A stretch of 64,000 nucleotides of DNA, taken from NCBI GenBank assembly GCA_965221205.1, contig OZ244870.1, forward strand, positions 2,418,001 to 2,482,000, written 5' to 3'. Position 1 is the first letter of the stretch. Every line of letters begins with the position of its first letter. This DNA comes from CBDFMG01 sp965221205 [NCBI: bacterium]. GTDB taxonomy: Bacteria > SM23-31. Positions 44,896-55,291 of the stretch are shown here, piece after piece. The position numbers and the translations under genes are program-made. Under the pieces are notes generated by a model. That model saw only the letters and a program-made list of their open reading frames with translations, ran no database searches and had not been told where the DNA came from.

Positions 44896-44922
44896 TTAAT
44901 ATCTATAATCTATAGATATTAA
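44896..44922. promoter_or_regulatory. Perfect 12-bp palindrome before the EF-G-like gene
   Basis: TTAATATCTATA, three bases, TATAGATATTAA: fully complementary arms, all AT-rich except one C/G pair each. It ends 43 bases before the start codon. It could be an operator for a dimeric regulator or an RNA hairpin; without a T-run it is not a normal terminator. Confidence 0.6.
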
Positions 44923-44965
44923 TAATCCAAAACCAGCAAATCCGTAAGAGTAATTGGAGGGTGAT

Positions 44966-47050
44966 GTGCAGGAAGTCAAGATTGAAAACATTCGAAATAT
45001 TGCTCTGATTGGACACGGAGATGCCGGGAAAACAACACTTGCGGAAGGAATCCTTTTCGCAGCAAATGAAACACAGCGATTTGGTTCTGTTGACGATGGA
45101 TCAACAGTATCTGATTACAATCAAGATGAAATTGATAGAAAAATATCGATTAATGCCGCATTAATGCATTGTGAGTGGAATGATTACAAGATCAATATTA
45201 TTGATACTCCCGGGTATATGGATTTCACAGGAGAAGTTAAAGGGGGACTGCATGCTGTTGAATTAGGTTTGCTCGTTGTGAACGCTGTATCAGGACTTGA
45301 AGTAGGCTCGGAAATAGTCTGGGGTTATTGTGAAAATAAAGGCATCCCAAGAGCCATTCTTATTAATAAACTTAATAAAGAACATGCGGATTTTAAAAAA
45401 ATATTAGGAACGCTGAAAAGCAGTTTCAGTAAAAATGTAATTCCTGTTCAAATCCCCATTAGTGAAGGCTTGGCATTTGAAAGCTTTGCGGATGTTATCA
45501 ATGGTATATCTTACAAATTTTCAAAAGACAAATCAGGAAATTTCACAAAAGAAGATGTCCCTGATTCAGTTAAAGCGGAAGTGGACAGTATTAGAAATGA
45601 ATTAAAAGAAGCAGTTGCCGAAAGTAACGATGAACTCTTGGAGAAATATCTTGAAGAAGGTGATATTTCTGAAGAAGAATTTAACCAAGGAATAAGGTCG
45701 GCTATTGCCACCGGTGCAATCTTTCCTCTTTTGTGCACTGCTGCCGATACGAATCTAGGCACAAAACCGCTTCTCGATTTTATAGCGGAATATTTTCCGA
45801 GCCCTCAGGATTCCAAAAGCATAAAAGGTAGAAACCCAAAATCAGGAGAGGAACAGGAAGTTCCATATGACTTGGCCGGTAAAGCTGTTTTACAGGTTTT
45901 TAAAACAGTTTCTGAACCGCATGTCGGTGAGCTTTCTTTTTTTAAATGTTTATCCGGTTGTATAAAGCCAGGTCTGGAATTAATGAATACATCCAGAGAA
46001 CAGGTCGAACGTATCGGGCAAATTTACTCGATGAATGGACATATCAGGAATGAAGTATCTCAAATTCAGGCCGGAGATATCGGTGGAGTAGTAAAGTTGA
46101 AAAACACACATACAGGTGACACTTTGTGTGATAAGGCTAATCCGATAATTCTCGAAGAAATTGATTTTCCAAGTCCTATTATTCGGATGGCAGTTGCACC
46201 GAAATCAAAAGGCGATGAAGATAAAATATCGACGGGATTGCACACATTGCATGAGGAAGATCCATCATTTATTGTGGCGGTTGACAATGAGTTAAAGCAA
46301 ATTATTATCTCGGGACAAGGGGAACTCCATTTAGATGTTATTGTCAAACGTTTGAAGCAAAAAATGGGAGTGGAAGTACTTATAGAGGATCCAAAGATAC
46401 CATACCGTGAAACGATACGTGGAACTGCAAAAGCACAGGGTAAATATAAAAAACAGAGTGGTGGTAAAGGACAGTATGGTGACACGTGGATTAAATTAGA
46501 ACCAATGAAGAGGGGAGAGGGTTTTCAATTTGTGAACAAAATATTTGGCGGTTCTATTCCTACGAAATTCATTCCCGCTGTCGAAAAGGGGATTGTCGAA
46601 ACGATGGCAACCGGGATTCTTTGCGGTTGTAATGTTGTCGACATTAAAGTGACTTTATATGATGGATCGTATCACGCTGTTGATTCCTCAGATATGGCAT
46701 TTAAAATTGCCGGTTCTATGGCCTTAAAAAAGGCTTTTGTTGATGCTAAGCCCACTCTTTTGGAGCCTGTTTATGAAATTGAGGTTGTCGTTCCTGAAGA
46801 ATTTATGGGTGATGTCATGGGCGATTTGTCTGGACGAAGAGGAAAAATCCAAGGTATGGAGGCAGAAGGGCATTTTCAAAAAATAAAAGCTTTGGTTCCA
46901 CTTGCTGAACTTTATAAGTATTCGACAACTCTAAGGTCGATTACGAGTGGCAGAGGAATGCACCGGAGAAAAATTCACGGATACGAAGGGGTGCCGCGAG
47001 AAGTATCCGATAAAATCATTCGGGAGTATAAATCAGAAGATCAGGAATAG
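44966..47050 (+). CDS. EF-G2-like translational GTPase
   Basis: 694 residues with the five-domain EF-G layout, close to the EF-G2 / EF-G-like group rather than the main FusA. P loop GHGDAGKT near residues 16-23; the switch II motif is DTPGYMDF, with Tyr where normal EF-G has the catalytic His; the base-recognition motif reads NKLN in place of NKxD. Domain IV and V segments (GKGQYGDTWI, PEEFMGDVMGDLSGRRGKIQGME) are well kept. GTG 44966 is chosen because GGAGG lies five bases before it. Such paralogues often have little GTPase activity and act in ribosome recycling or stress, which is inference here. A second, canonical EF-G must exist elsewhere. Confidence 0.9.
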   Translation: MQEVKIENIRNIALIGHGDAGKTTLAEGILFAANETQRFGSVDDGSTVSDYNQDEIDRKISINAALMHCEWNDYKINIIDTPGYMDFTGEVKGGLHAVELGLLVVNAVSGLEVGSEIVWGYCENKGIPRAILINKLNKEHADFKKILGTLKSSFSKNVIPVQIPISEGLAFESFADVINGISYKFSKDKSGNFTKEDVPDSVKAEVDSIRNELKEAVAESNDELLEKYLEEGDISEEEFNQGIRSAIATGAIFPLLCTAADTNLGTKPLLDFIAEYFPSPQDSKSIKGRNPKSGEEQEVPYDLAGKAVLQVFKTVSEPHVGELSFFKCLSGCIKPGLELMNTSREQVERIGQIYSMNGHIRNEVSQIQAGDIGGVVKLKNTHTGDTLCDKANPIILEEIDFPSPIIRMAVAPKSKGDEDKISTGLHTLHEEDPSFIVAVDNELKQIIISGQGELHLDVIVKRLKQKMGVEVLIEDPKIPYRETIRGTAKAQGKYKKQSGGKGQYGDTWIKLEPMKRGEGFQFVNKIFGGSIPTKFIPAVEKGIVETMATGILCGCNVVDIKVTLYDGSYHAVDSSDMAFKIAGSMALKKAFVDAKPTLLEPVYEIEVVVPEEFMGDVMGDLSGRRGKIQGMEAEGHFQKIKALVPLAELYKYSTTLRSITSGRGMHRRKIHGYEGVPREVSDKIIREYKSEDQE

Positions 47051-47109
47051 TAGTACTATGGGATTTAATCTGCCCGTATAAATATTTTTGATATTTCGGC
47101 TTTAATATT

Positions 47110-47601
47110 ATGATGGAACAATTATGGTCGCCTTGGCGAATGAAGTATGTTAAAACACTCAAATCGTCAAAAAACGGGTGCGAATTCTGCGGCATTGACA
47201 GGGATAAAAATGATACAGAGAACTTTATTGTAATTAGAAGCAAATATAACTTTGTAGTGATGAATATTTATCCCTATAACAGTGGACATTTACTCATAGT
47301 ACCGTATAAGCATACGCAAAATTTTACTGCTCTCCCTGTCAAGACTCTGAATGAATCAATGGCATTGATCCATTCATCTGTAGAGGTCTTGAAGAGTATT
47401 TATAAACCGGATGGATTTAATGTTGGCCTGAATATCGGCTCTGCTGCCGGAGCTGGGATTGTTGACCATATTCATTTTCACGTTGTACCGAGATGGAAGG
47501 GCGATACAAATTTTCTTCCGGTATTTGGCGAAACAAAAGTGATTTCCCAGGACCTCAAAGAGAGCTATGATTTGATTCGTGCAGGATTTCAGGGAATATA
47601 A
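47110..47601 (+). CDS. HIT-family nucleotide hydrolase or phosphorylase
   Basis: 163 residues. The histidine triad is DHIHFHVVPRW, with the catalytic central His; a zinc pair CEFCGID lies near the N-terminus. This form resembles the Ap4A-phosphorylase-like HIT proteins acting on dinucleotides such as Ap4A. It follows the EF-G-like gene by 59 bases and precedes a glycosyltransferase. Confidence 0.88.
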   Translation: MMEQLWSPWRMKYVKTLKSSKNGCEFCGIDRDKNDTENFIVIRSKYNFVVMNIYPYNSGHLLIVPYKHTQNFTALPVKTLNESMALIHSSVEVLKSIYKPDGFNVGLNIGSAAGAGIVDHIHFHVVPRWKGDTNFLPVFGETKVISQDLKESYDLIRAGFQGI

Positions 47602-47634
47602 TTCAACTCAATCATAACGTGATCTTATCCAAAT

Positions 47635-48756
47635 GTGAATAGAGCACCACCACACAAAAAAAACTCCTTTCGAGTATTACATATTTCTCCATTTAATACT
47701 GCCGGAGTGCCTTATACCTTTGTAAAAGCTGAACAAGAACTTGGACTTGAAAGTCGGTTGATCACTCTCAAAAAGCATACATTTGAATTTGGCGAAGACA
47801 TATGTCTCAATGCCCCTTTCGTCACCACTCCCGGTATGAAGACATTCAAGTCTGTGCTGCAGTATTTAAAAAGAAGACAGCCTCTTATAAAGCATTCTAT
47901 TCCTCTTATTAGAAACCACTCAGAAATAGAAAAAAGGTTTTTTGCGATACGGGATGCGCTATGGAAAGTGAAATTTGGATCATTTTTTAAAAAATTTGAT
48001 GTATTTTCCTTTAATCTTGTTCATCTCGATGGAGGAAAAGGGGTTTTTTTAGATTCCCGGATTATTAAAGAAATGAATAACCGGAGTATTCCGGTTATCT
48101 GTACCTATTTGGGCAGTGATTTACGAGTGCATGGTGTCGATCCTGAAATCGATCGGTTGAGTAGTTGTAATTTTACGGTAGAAGTTGATCACATAAAGAT
48201 TTATCCTGGCATACATTGGCTGCCGTTTCCTTTTGATTTTTCAGACTTTCACTTTAAAGCTGATGTTGCTCGATCGCCGGTTGTGGTTGGTCATGCTCCA
48301 TCGAATCGTGTAGTAAAAGGAACCGATTTCATTCTTGAAACCCTGTATCGACTGAAAAAAAAACTCGATTTTGAAATTCTGCTTATTGAGAATCTAACAC
48401 ATCAGCAAGCCTTAAGTCTAAAAAGTACCTGTTCGATTTTTATCGACCAATTGACAGATATTGGATTCGGCATTAATGCCATAGAGTCTCTTGCTATGGG
48501 AATACCGACTTTAACAAGCCTAGTCCCTGAATATAGAGATATGTTTCCAGATGCTCCATTTATAGAAATTACAAAAGAAAATCTTGAACAAGAACTGTCT
48601 TTCTATATCGCAAGTGTAGATAAAAGAACGGCACTAGGCGTAGAATCATACGATTGGGTGCGGAAAAACCACGATAAATGTGAAGTATTAAAGCAAATGT
48701 ATCGCCGGGCAGCCGAATATATTCCTTCACTAAAAGATATCTGTTCTCATTTTTAG
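47635..48756 (+). CDS. Glycosyltransferase, group 1-like
   Basis: 373 residues starting at GTG 47635. A GT-B fold is suggested by VLHISPFNTAGVPYTF at the N-terminus and a C-terminal SIFIDQLTDIGFGINAIESLAMGIPTL with the donor-site Glu, followed by the E-P-rich PEYRDMFPDAPF. Acts probably in the cytoplasm on a surface glycan. The donor and acceptor are unknown. Confidence 0.78.
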   Translation: MNRAPPHKKNSFRVLHISPFNTAGVPYTFVKAEQELGLESRLITLKKHTFEFGEDICLNAPFVTTPGMKTFKSVLQYLKRRQPLIKHSIPLIRNHSEIEKRFFAIRDALWKVKFGSFFKKFDVFSFNLVHLDGGKGVFLDSRIIKEMNNRSIPVICTYLGSDLRVHGVDPEIDRLSSCNFTVEVDHIKIYPGIHWLPFPFDFSDFHFKADVARSPVVVGHAPSNRVVKGTDFILETLYRLKKKLDFEILLIENLTHQQALSLKSTCSIFIDQLTDIGFGINAIESLAMGIPTLTSLVPEYRDMFPDAPFIEITKENLEQELSFYIASVDKRTALGVESYDWVRKNHDKCEVLKQMYRRAAEYIPSLKDICSHF

Positions 48757-48790
48757 TGAATTTTACGGAAAATTAACTGGTTTTATTAAT

Positions 48791-50458
48791 ATGAAGTTGA
48801 TACCACTAATAAATACAATTTCATATCTAACAAGAAAGCTATCTTCAATGGTGCCCGAGAGTTTACCTCGGTTTTTTGTTGCCGTGTTCGTTATTGTATA
48901 CGTATTTTCAGCACAAGCTCAATCAACGGTAACTGACAGTGAATTAGACTCAAATGCCAATAACTTGTCTACAAATATTTTTGACATTTCCGATCTTTCA
49001 GAAAAATATAGAGAAATAGCGCATTCGGGAATCACATCGGCGTATAGAGATGCTCCGTTTTTGGATAATGCACTTGCTTTATTTGATACCCTTGTACTCA
49101 TGAGGCCTGACCGGCCTGAAGGATTTTTCCTCAATGCAGCACTATATTACTCAATTGCACTCTTTGATCGTACGGAAGAAGTTGCCGAAAAATTTACTTA
49201 CAACTCTGAAAAAGCAATAGAACTGACCAATACATTATTAGAAGAAGATCCGGGAAATCCCTATTATTACTTCTATCTTGGTGCAGTACATGGAAATCTT
49301 GGTTTGCAGAGTTTGAAACTGAGAAGTTATTGGAGTGCGTACAGAAACGGATCAAAAGGAAAGAGCTATCTGGAAAAAGCTCTCGAAATTGATTCTGAGT
49401 TTGCAGACGCGAAATTAGGTATTGGAATGTTCCAATACTATCTGGATATTCTACCGAAATACCTTAAATTCATTCTGTTTTTTGCAAGATTTAAGGGGGA
49501 CAGAGAAGAGGGATTGGAAAATGTTCATAGTGCAACGCAAGAGGGCTCAATTACACGCATTGAAGCAAATTATTTTCTTGCCCATGTATATAATAAATAT
49601 GAAGGCAGGGTAAATGAAGCTGAAAAATTATTTCAATCCCTTTATAAAGCATTTCCAGATAACTACTATTTTCGTTGGTCATTAGCGAGATTCTATTACG
49701 AAAATGGAAACTTGTTGGCTGCGCACGATTTGTTTGAGGAATTTCTCAAAGTTCAGCATAAATATTACAATCAGAGTATTCGTTATTACCTCGGTGTCAT
49801 TGCGCATGAAATAGGTAATTACAGCACATCAAATGGTCATTTTTATGTTCTCCTCAATCTTATTAAATCGAGTGATAAAGAGCTAAATAAAAGCAGGCTG
49901 CGTGATATATATTACCGGATCGGGTTAAATTATGAATATCAATCGGACAGAAAAAACGCTGTACGGTACTATTCAATGGCTCTGAATGTTGACTCAGACA
50001 ACTTAAAGGACGAGTTGAATGAACGCAGTAATTCTCCCATTTCTTCAGGCGAATTGCATATTCGATCAATAGAAGCTTTATTAAAGGCAGGCAATTATAA
50101 TACAGTTCTTAATACGGATGACAACCAATTTCCTGCTGCTCATAATGGTAATGATGGAGTCGATATATATTCCAATATCGCACTCCTGAAAGCAGAAGCA
50201 TTATTTTATTTGGATGATATAGATTCTGTACGTAATTTTCTCAATAGCCATTCTGAAGATGATTATAAAAGTAATGAATATCGTATACGCTTTAATCTTC
50301 TTGGTGCAAGATTAGGAATGAATAGTAGCAATATGGATATTGTAGAGATGTATATAAAAAAAGCAAATGAGTTGGATTTACAAGAGATGCCGATATTCTA
50401 TGTGAGATTGTTCAACAGCATACAACATCAGGCTTTTGGTTCAGTGCGATACAGATGA
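48791..50458 (+). CDS. Exported TPR-repeat protein
   Basis: 555 residues with a signal-type helix (FFVAVFVIVYVFSAQAQ) near residues 28-45, so it is exported or anchored. The remainder is helical with tetratricopeptide-like repeats (NPYYYFYLGAVHGNLGL, ARFYYENGNLLAAHDLFEEFL, YYRIGLNYEYQSDRKNAVRYYSMAL), which bind partner proteins. The end at 50458 is abrupt, and related TPR/SLH sequence continues downstream in other frames, so the gene may once have been longer. Confidence 0.75.
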   Translation: MKLIPLINTISYLTRKLSSMVPESLPRFFVAVFVIVYVFSAQAQSTVTDSELDSNANNLSTNIFDISDLSEKYREIAHSGITSAYRDAPFLDNALALFDTLVLMRPDRPEGFFLNAALYYSIALFDRTEEVAEKFTYNSEKAIELTNTLLEEDPGNPYYYFYLGAVHGNLGLQSLKLRSYWSAYRNGSKGKSYLEKALEIDSEFADAKLGIGMFQYYLDILPKYLKFILFFARFKGDREEGLENVHSATQEGSITRIEANYFLAHVYNKYEGRVNEAEKLFQSLYKAFPDNYYFRWSLARFYYENGNLLAAHDLFEEFLKVQHKYYNQSIRYYLGVIAHEIGNYSTSNGHFYVLLNLIKSSDKELNKSRLRDIYYRIGLNYEYQSDRKNAVRYYSMALNVDSDNLKDELNERSNSPISSGELHIRSIEALLKAGNYNTVLNTDDNQFPAAHNGNDGVDIYSNIALLKAEALFYLDDIDSVRNFLNSHSEDDYKSNEYRIRFNLLGARLGMNSSNMDIVEMYIKKANELDLQEMPIFYVRLFNSIQHQAFGSVRYR

Positions 50459-51263
50459 ACGTATGTCTTGAGCTCAATCCCGAATACTATCCAGCAAATG
50501 GAACTGCTCGGATACACTTTGTTTTCCTCCGGCGAATATGAAGAAGCTTTGTAGCAATTTTCAAATGCATTGCGTGGCAATGCATACTCGGTAAACGCTC
50601 ATTTGGGAAAAGGGCGAATTCACATGATGCGGAGAGAATTTGAAAATGCAATTGTGGAGCTATCGGCTGCTCTGCGGATTGATCCGGCAAATGCAGGAAT
50701 CCCACATTGCGCGACTGTTTCAGGATGAATATTTTACAATCGAACAAAAGACAGCAATCAGCAGAGCTGATGCAGCAACCTTAGTAGCTGTTATTATTCT
50801 TGAGAATCCTGCGTTTATAAATGTTCCGTTGCGTGGTGATTTTCGGACTCCCCGGCAATTTCAAACTATACAATCAACAATTAAAGTTGCAGATGTGCCT
50901 GAAATATATTGGGCTTATGACGTGATCAATGTGGCAGTTACAACAAGAATCATGCAGCTTGATTTGGAAAATTTTTTTAAGCCTGAACAGGATTCGACAA
51001 AATTAGAATATGCCTTATATGCCTAAATTCTCCAAGAACTGCATATAGGTGTATTGGATGAACCTGAACTCAACACACGATATTTTAGCAGAGGTGAATC
51101 ATTTCCCGATTTGAACAGTTCACATTGGGCGTACAACGTCGCACGATTGTGTATCGAATATGGATATTTACAACCACATGATTCAGGAGCATTCGGTACG
51201 GATGACACTGTTAGGGCATACGATGTGATATCCACTTTTGAATCAATAGTAGAAATAAGATAG
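50459..51263 (+). pseudogene. Broken gene with TPR and S-layer homology-like domains
   Basis: Across frames, one or two TPR units (LGYTLFSSGEYEEAL, NAHLGKGRIHMMRREFENAIVEL) are followed by ISRADAATLVAVII and two SLH-like repeats (VADVPEIYWAYDVINVAV and FPDLNSSHWAYNVARLCIEYGYL). SLH domains attach proteins to cell-wall or outer-membrane-linked polymers. Stops occur near 50552 and 51026 and a frameshift near 50740. It could be a separate gene or the lost end of the TPR gene immediately before it. Confidence 0.6.
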
Positions 51264-51509
51264 AAGCAATTTTCAAATTAATGTCATTCTGTTATAATGA
51301 AAGCCTTAAACTGAAGCATCTTACCTGAATCCCCTTGATTTTTTCGTTAATATTTACTAAGTTTCACTGCCTTTATTGCACGTAAACCTTTAAAGCCTCA
51401 CTGTTTTTCAAGGAATAATTTCATTACTTCGTAAATTATCGTAAGTTACATTATATTGCTATTCATATTTTGAATTGTGTCTATGAACCATTGAATATTT
51501 GGGGTAACT

Positions 51510-52067
51510 ATGATACCTGCAACACAATTAAAAGTTGGAATGATCATCAAGTTTAAAAATTCAATGTATCGTATCAATACAATACTGCACCAAGCTATGG
51601 GACGGGGAGCAGGGAAGGTTGTCGCAAAAATGAAAGATATTAAAACGGGAGCGAACATTGAACAGCGGTTCAGGTCGACTGAAAGTCTGGAACCTGTTCG
51701 AATTGAGGGGCACGAGATGGAGTATCTCTATTCTTCTGGTGCAGAATACTGTTTTATGTATGCAGATACGTATGAGCAAATTATGCTTAATGCTGAACTT
51801 ATCGATGACATTAGAGCATATCTCCTCCCCAATGCAAAATATAGTGTTGATTTTTATGAGGAAAATCCCATCGGTATTCAGCCTCCGCGTACATTGGAGT
51901 TGAAAGTGATTGAAACAGACCCTTCCATCAAAGGAGCTACTGCATCTGCATCAATGAAACCGGCTAGGCTCGAAACTGGACTTGTTGTTGGAGTTCCTCC
52001 TTTTATTGAAATCGGTGATGTGATAAAAGTAGACACCAGCGAAAAAAAATATCTTGAACGTGCATAA
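51510..52067 (+). CDS. efp: Elongation factor P with Arg at the loop tip
   Basis: 185 residues, three beta-barrel domains as usual for EF-P, which relieves ribosomes stalled at proline runs. Marks: STESLEP, GHEMEYLYSSGAEYCFM, and the C-terminal TGLVVGVPPFIEIGDVIKVDT. The loop that carries the modified residue reads HQAMGRGAGKVV; counted against E. coli EF-P, the modified Lys34 position is Arg32 here. EF-P with Arg at this place is rhamnosylated by EarP in some bacteria, but the surrounding residues are not those of that group. No modification gene is in the window. Confidence 0.9.
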   Translation: MIPATQLKVGMIIKFKNSMYRINTILHQAMGRGAGKVVAKMKDIKTGANIEQRFRSTESLEPVRIEGHEMEYLYSSGAEYCFMYADTYEQIMLNAELIDDIRAYLLPNAKYSVDFYEENPIGIQPPRTLELKVIETDPSIKGATASASMKPARLETGLVVGVPPFIEIGDVIKVDTSEKKYLERA

Positions 52068-52145
52068 CTTTTCGAATGTATAATCTCATCAGAGGTGAGT
52101 GAATGGATTGAATTCGACAAAGCATTAATTCTCAATTTTCAATAG

Positions 52146-52819
52146 CCATTTAATTAGGAAATTGAAAGTAAAACTGGCAATCCTGTGTTGTCCTATCCGG
52201 CTGATGTTACAAGCATTAACGAAATAAAAAGCTATATTGATGCAACAATTGCAGAATTCGGTGATATAAATATTTTGATTTGTAATGCTGGGGGACCACC
52301 ATCTACACACTTTGAAGATACAGACGAACAACTTTGAGAAAAAAGCCTTACACTAAATCTGAAAAGTGCAATCCGATTAACGGGAGTTGTTCTTCCTTTG
52401 ATGAAGAAAACAGAATGGGGACGTATACTCTACATAACGTTCGGTGGTCGGTAAAATCTCCGATTGATGATCTCATTCTCTCTAATGTAGGCAGAGCAGA
52501 TGTAGCAAGTCTTTCAAAGACAGTGGCAAAAGAGTTTGCACAATATAACATTCTTGTCAATACAATATGTCCGGGTTTCATTTCGACACAGCGCACTCTT
52601 GAACTTGACAAACCATCCATCTCACAAAAAAAGAGAATTCCCCAGAAAGAAGTTGAGCCATCCTTTGTGTCTGATATTCCGCTTCAGAGGATGGGAACAC
52701 CAGATGAATTTGCTAATCTTGCTGTATTCCTTGTGTCAAAAAAAGCGAGTTACATTACTGGTATTGCAATTCAGGTCGACGGAGGTAAATATCCCGGATT
52801 ACTGATTGTTGTACAATAG
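52146..52819 (+). pseudogene. Broken short-chain dehydrogenase gene
   Basis: Pieces of an SDR in different frames: YPADVTSINEIKSYIDATIAEFG, INILICNAGGP, LNLKSAIRLTGVVLPLMKK, then ADVASLSKTVAKEFAQYNILVN, CPGFISTQRT and ITGIAIQVDGG at the end. The N-terminal cofactor loop and the catalytic Ser/Tyr region are damaged (stop near 52336, frame changes near 52430). It follows EF-P and is unrelated to it in function. Confidence 0.75.
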
Positions 52820-52873
52820 CACTTTAAACTATAATAGTCGGCTATATCTTAGGTTATGCGATATATGCGATAA

Positions 52874-54796
52874 ATGAACCGTATCATACATACGCATATT
52901 GAAAAAAAACTCCATCGGCAAATTCATGTTCTGGATGAAAATCTCTACGAGCGTTTAAGTCATATAATAAATACAGATAATATTGAAGTGAATGTGTCTC
53001 ACAAGCTGCGAACCATTCGTGACAATAGGGTGCTTAATATATTCTTACTGACACAAGATTTCTTTGAAAACAACAGACTTTCACTCTTAACACTCAAAAA
53101 AAATATATCTCATCAGGCGGCACTCTTTTTCTATGTTGGGAATTCAGCAAGTTCAGGTGAATTTTCAGAGCTTATCGATTTTTCAATTCCTGAACCGGTC
53201 AATGAAACATTTTTGAACCATGCGATCGATAATGGGTTTGAACTTCTTAAACAGCGTTATGAAATCAGACACTTGCGGGATGAACTTTCTTCGCGCAACG
53301 CCCAGATTCAGGAACTTGCCCATATCGGTCAACGGCTTATGATGGTGAAAGACCTCTCTACTCTATTAAATCTGATTCTTCGTAAAAGCAGAGAAGTAAC
53401 ACTGGCAGATGCCGGAAGCCTATATTTTGTTGAAGAACAATGAAGAGATGGGGGAAACACCTCAGGTTTATGATAACGCAAAATGATTCTGTCTCCTTAT
53501 GATTTTAAAGAATTCATTTTACCTATATCGCGTATCGCGCAAGAGTATCTCCGGATATGTTGCCGACACAGGAAAAATGCTGAATATCCCTGACGTCCAT
53601 ACAATATCTAAAAAAGTGTGTACTCTTTTTAATAAAGAATTTGATATAAAACTTGGTTATGAACTTAATCAATGCTAGTTATTCCGCTTCGTAACCATGT
53701 TGATGAAATCATCGGTGTACTTCAGTTGATAAATCGAAAAACGAGCTGGAATAAGCGTCTGAAAACGCAAGCAGATTTTGAACATTTGAAAATAATTTTC
53801 TCTACAGGAGCATTGAGAATCTTTTTGAAGGATTCGTAAACGTTTCGGTCACAGCTATTGAATCCCGGGGTCAGATCACATCAGGCCATTCTTCTCGCGT
53901 TGCTCTTCTAACGGAAAATCTTGCAATATTGGTTGATAAAGTAATCAGCAGTTTGTTACGCTCAGTCACCTTCAACAGAGATCAGATTAAAGAAATCAGA
54001 TATGCTTCTCTTCTTCACGATTTTGGCAAAGTTGGCGTAAGAGAGCAGGTGCTTTTAAAGGCGAAGAAATTATATCCTTACGAACTCAAAGATATCATGT
54101 TTCGGTTATGATTTCCGAAATAGTCTGAAAAAATTAAAAACATGCAGAAACGGATTCAATTTCTTCTCGATTACGGCATTGAAAATCACCACGTGATATT
54201 ACGTGATATGGATGTAGAATTGGATGAGAATATGGCGGAGCTCGATGAAGTCATAAATCTTATCTGTGAATTGAATGAGCCTTCCGTAATGGAAATTGAC
54301 AGATCGCTCATACTCAAGGAATTAGCAGGGCGGACGTTTTTTGACTATAATAATGAGATTAAAGAGATATTGAACATTCAGGAAATCAATGTGCTTTCAA
54401 TTAAACGAAGAAGTCTCGATGATCGTGAACGACTGGAAATCGAATCGCATGTTAACCATACATTCAACTTTCTCTCAAAAGTATCGTGGACGAAAGATAT
54501 ACAGAATATTCCCGAAATTGCTGTTGCACATCATGAAAAACTGAATGGGGATGGCTATCCGAATAATCTGACTTCATCTGACTTCAAAAGATATACCAGT
54601 CCAGATGAAAATAATGACGATTTCAGATATTTTCGATGCGCTGACCGCAGCGCATAGGCCGTACAAAAAGGCTGTTCCGTATGAGCGAGCACTCACAATA
54701 TTGCAATACGAAGTTGAAGATAATCATATTGATCCCGATTTAGTAAGTGTGTTTATTGAAGCGGAAATATATAAATGTGTTTTAAAATCAAATTGA
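52874..54796 (+). pseudogene. Broken GAF-HD-GYP response-type gene
   Basis: The first 189 codons (52874-53443) are open and end at the beginning of a GAF domain (LSTLLNLILRKSREVTLADAGSLYF). Then, over several frames, come GAF remains (IPLRNHVDEIIGVLQLINRK), an HD helix with [35 protein letters not shown] and [20 protein letters not shown]. This is the sensor-plus-HD-GYP design that degrades cyclic di-GMP. At least five frameshifts or stops break it. The key HD and GYP motifs are still readable, so decay is fairly recent. Confidence 0.8.
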
Positions 54797-54814
54797 AAGG
54801 TGCAGTATAGTATC

Positions 54815-55282
54815 ATGACACCTAATAAAGAACATTCTGATGAGCTATTGCTTCCCGAAGCGACAGTTGGGGGGCTTATATTTAATGCAAACGGTGAACT
54901 GTTTCTGATGAAATCAGATAAGTGGAATGGCAAGTTCTGTATTCCGGGAGGGCATATCGAGCTTGGGGAGACAATGAAAGAGGCAGTAGAGCGGGAGATT
55001 AAAGAAGAAACAAATCTTGATGTGTCAGATGTGCAGTTTCACTCACTCCAGGATTGTGTTTTCTCAAAATATTTTCATAAAAAACGCCATTTCATATTTG
55101 TCGATTTTGTGTGTAAAGCGGTGTCGGATGCTGTAGTACTCAATAACGAAGCAACCGACTATACATGGATCAAATTGAATGAAATTGAGAAATATCCTAT
55201 TGAAGCGTATACGCTACAGTCTATAAACCATTTTTTGAATAAAGAGAATAAATCCCCATATATAATCTCAACAAATGCTTGA
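54815..55282 (+). CDS. Nudix hydrolase
   Basis: 155 residues. The Nudix box is visible as GGHIELGETMKEAVEREIKEETNLDV in pattern, with the required Gly, Glu, Arg-Glu and Glu-Glu residues; it binds Mg2+ and splits nucleoside diphosphate-linked compounds. The substrate is not predictable. Start is ATG 54815, or GTG 54800 with an AAAGG just before it; the spacing does not decide. It is followed by a dehydrogenase 9 bases later. Confidence 0.88.
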   Translation: MTPNKEHSDELLLPEATVGGLIFNANGELFLMKSDKWNGKFCIPGGHIELGETMKEAVEREIKEETNLDVSDVQFHSLQDCVFSKYFHKKRHFIFVDFVCKAVSDAVVLNNEATDYTWIKLNEIEKYPIEAYTLQSINHFLNKENKSPYIISTNA

Positions 55283-55291
55283 AGATCAATT

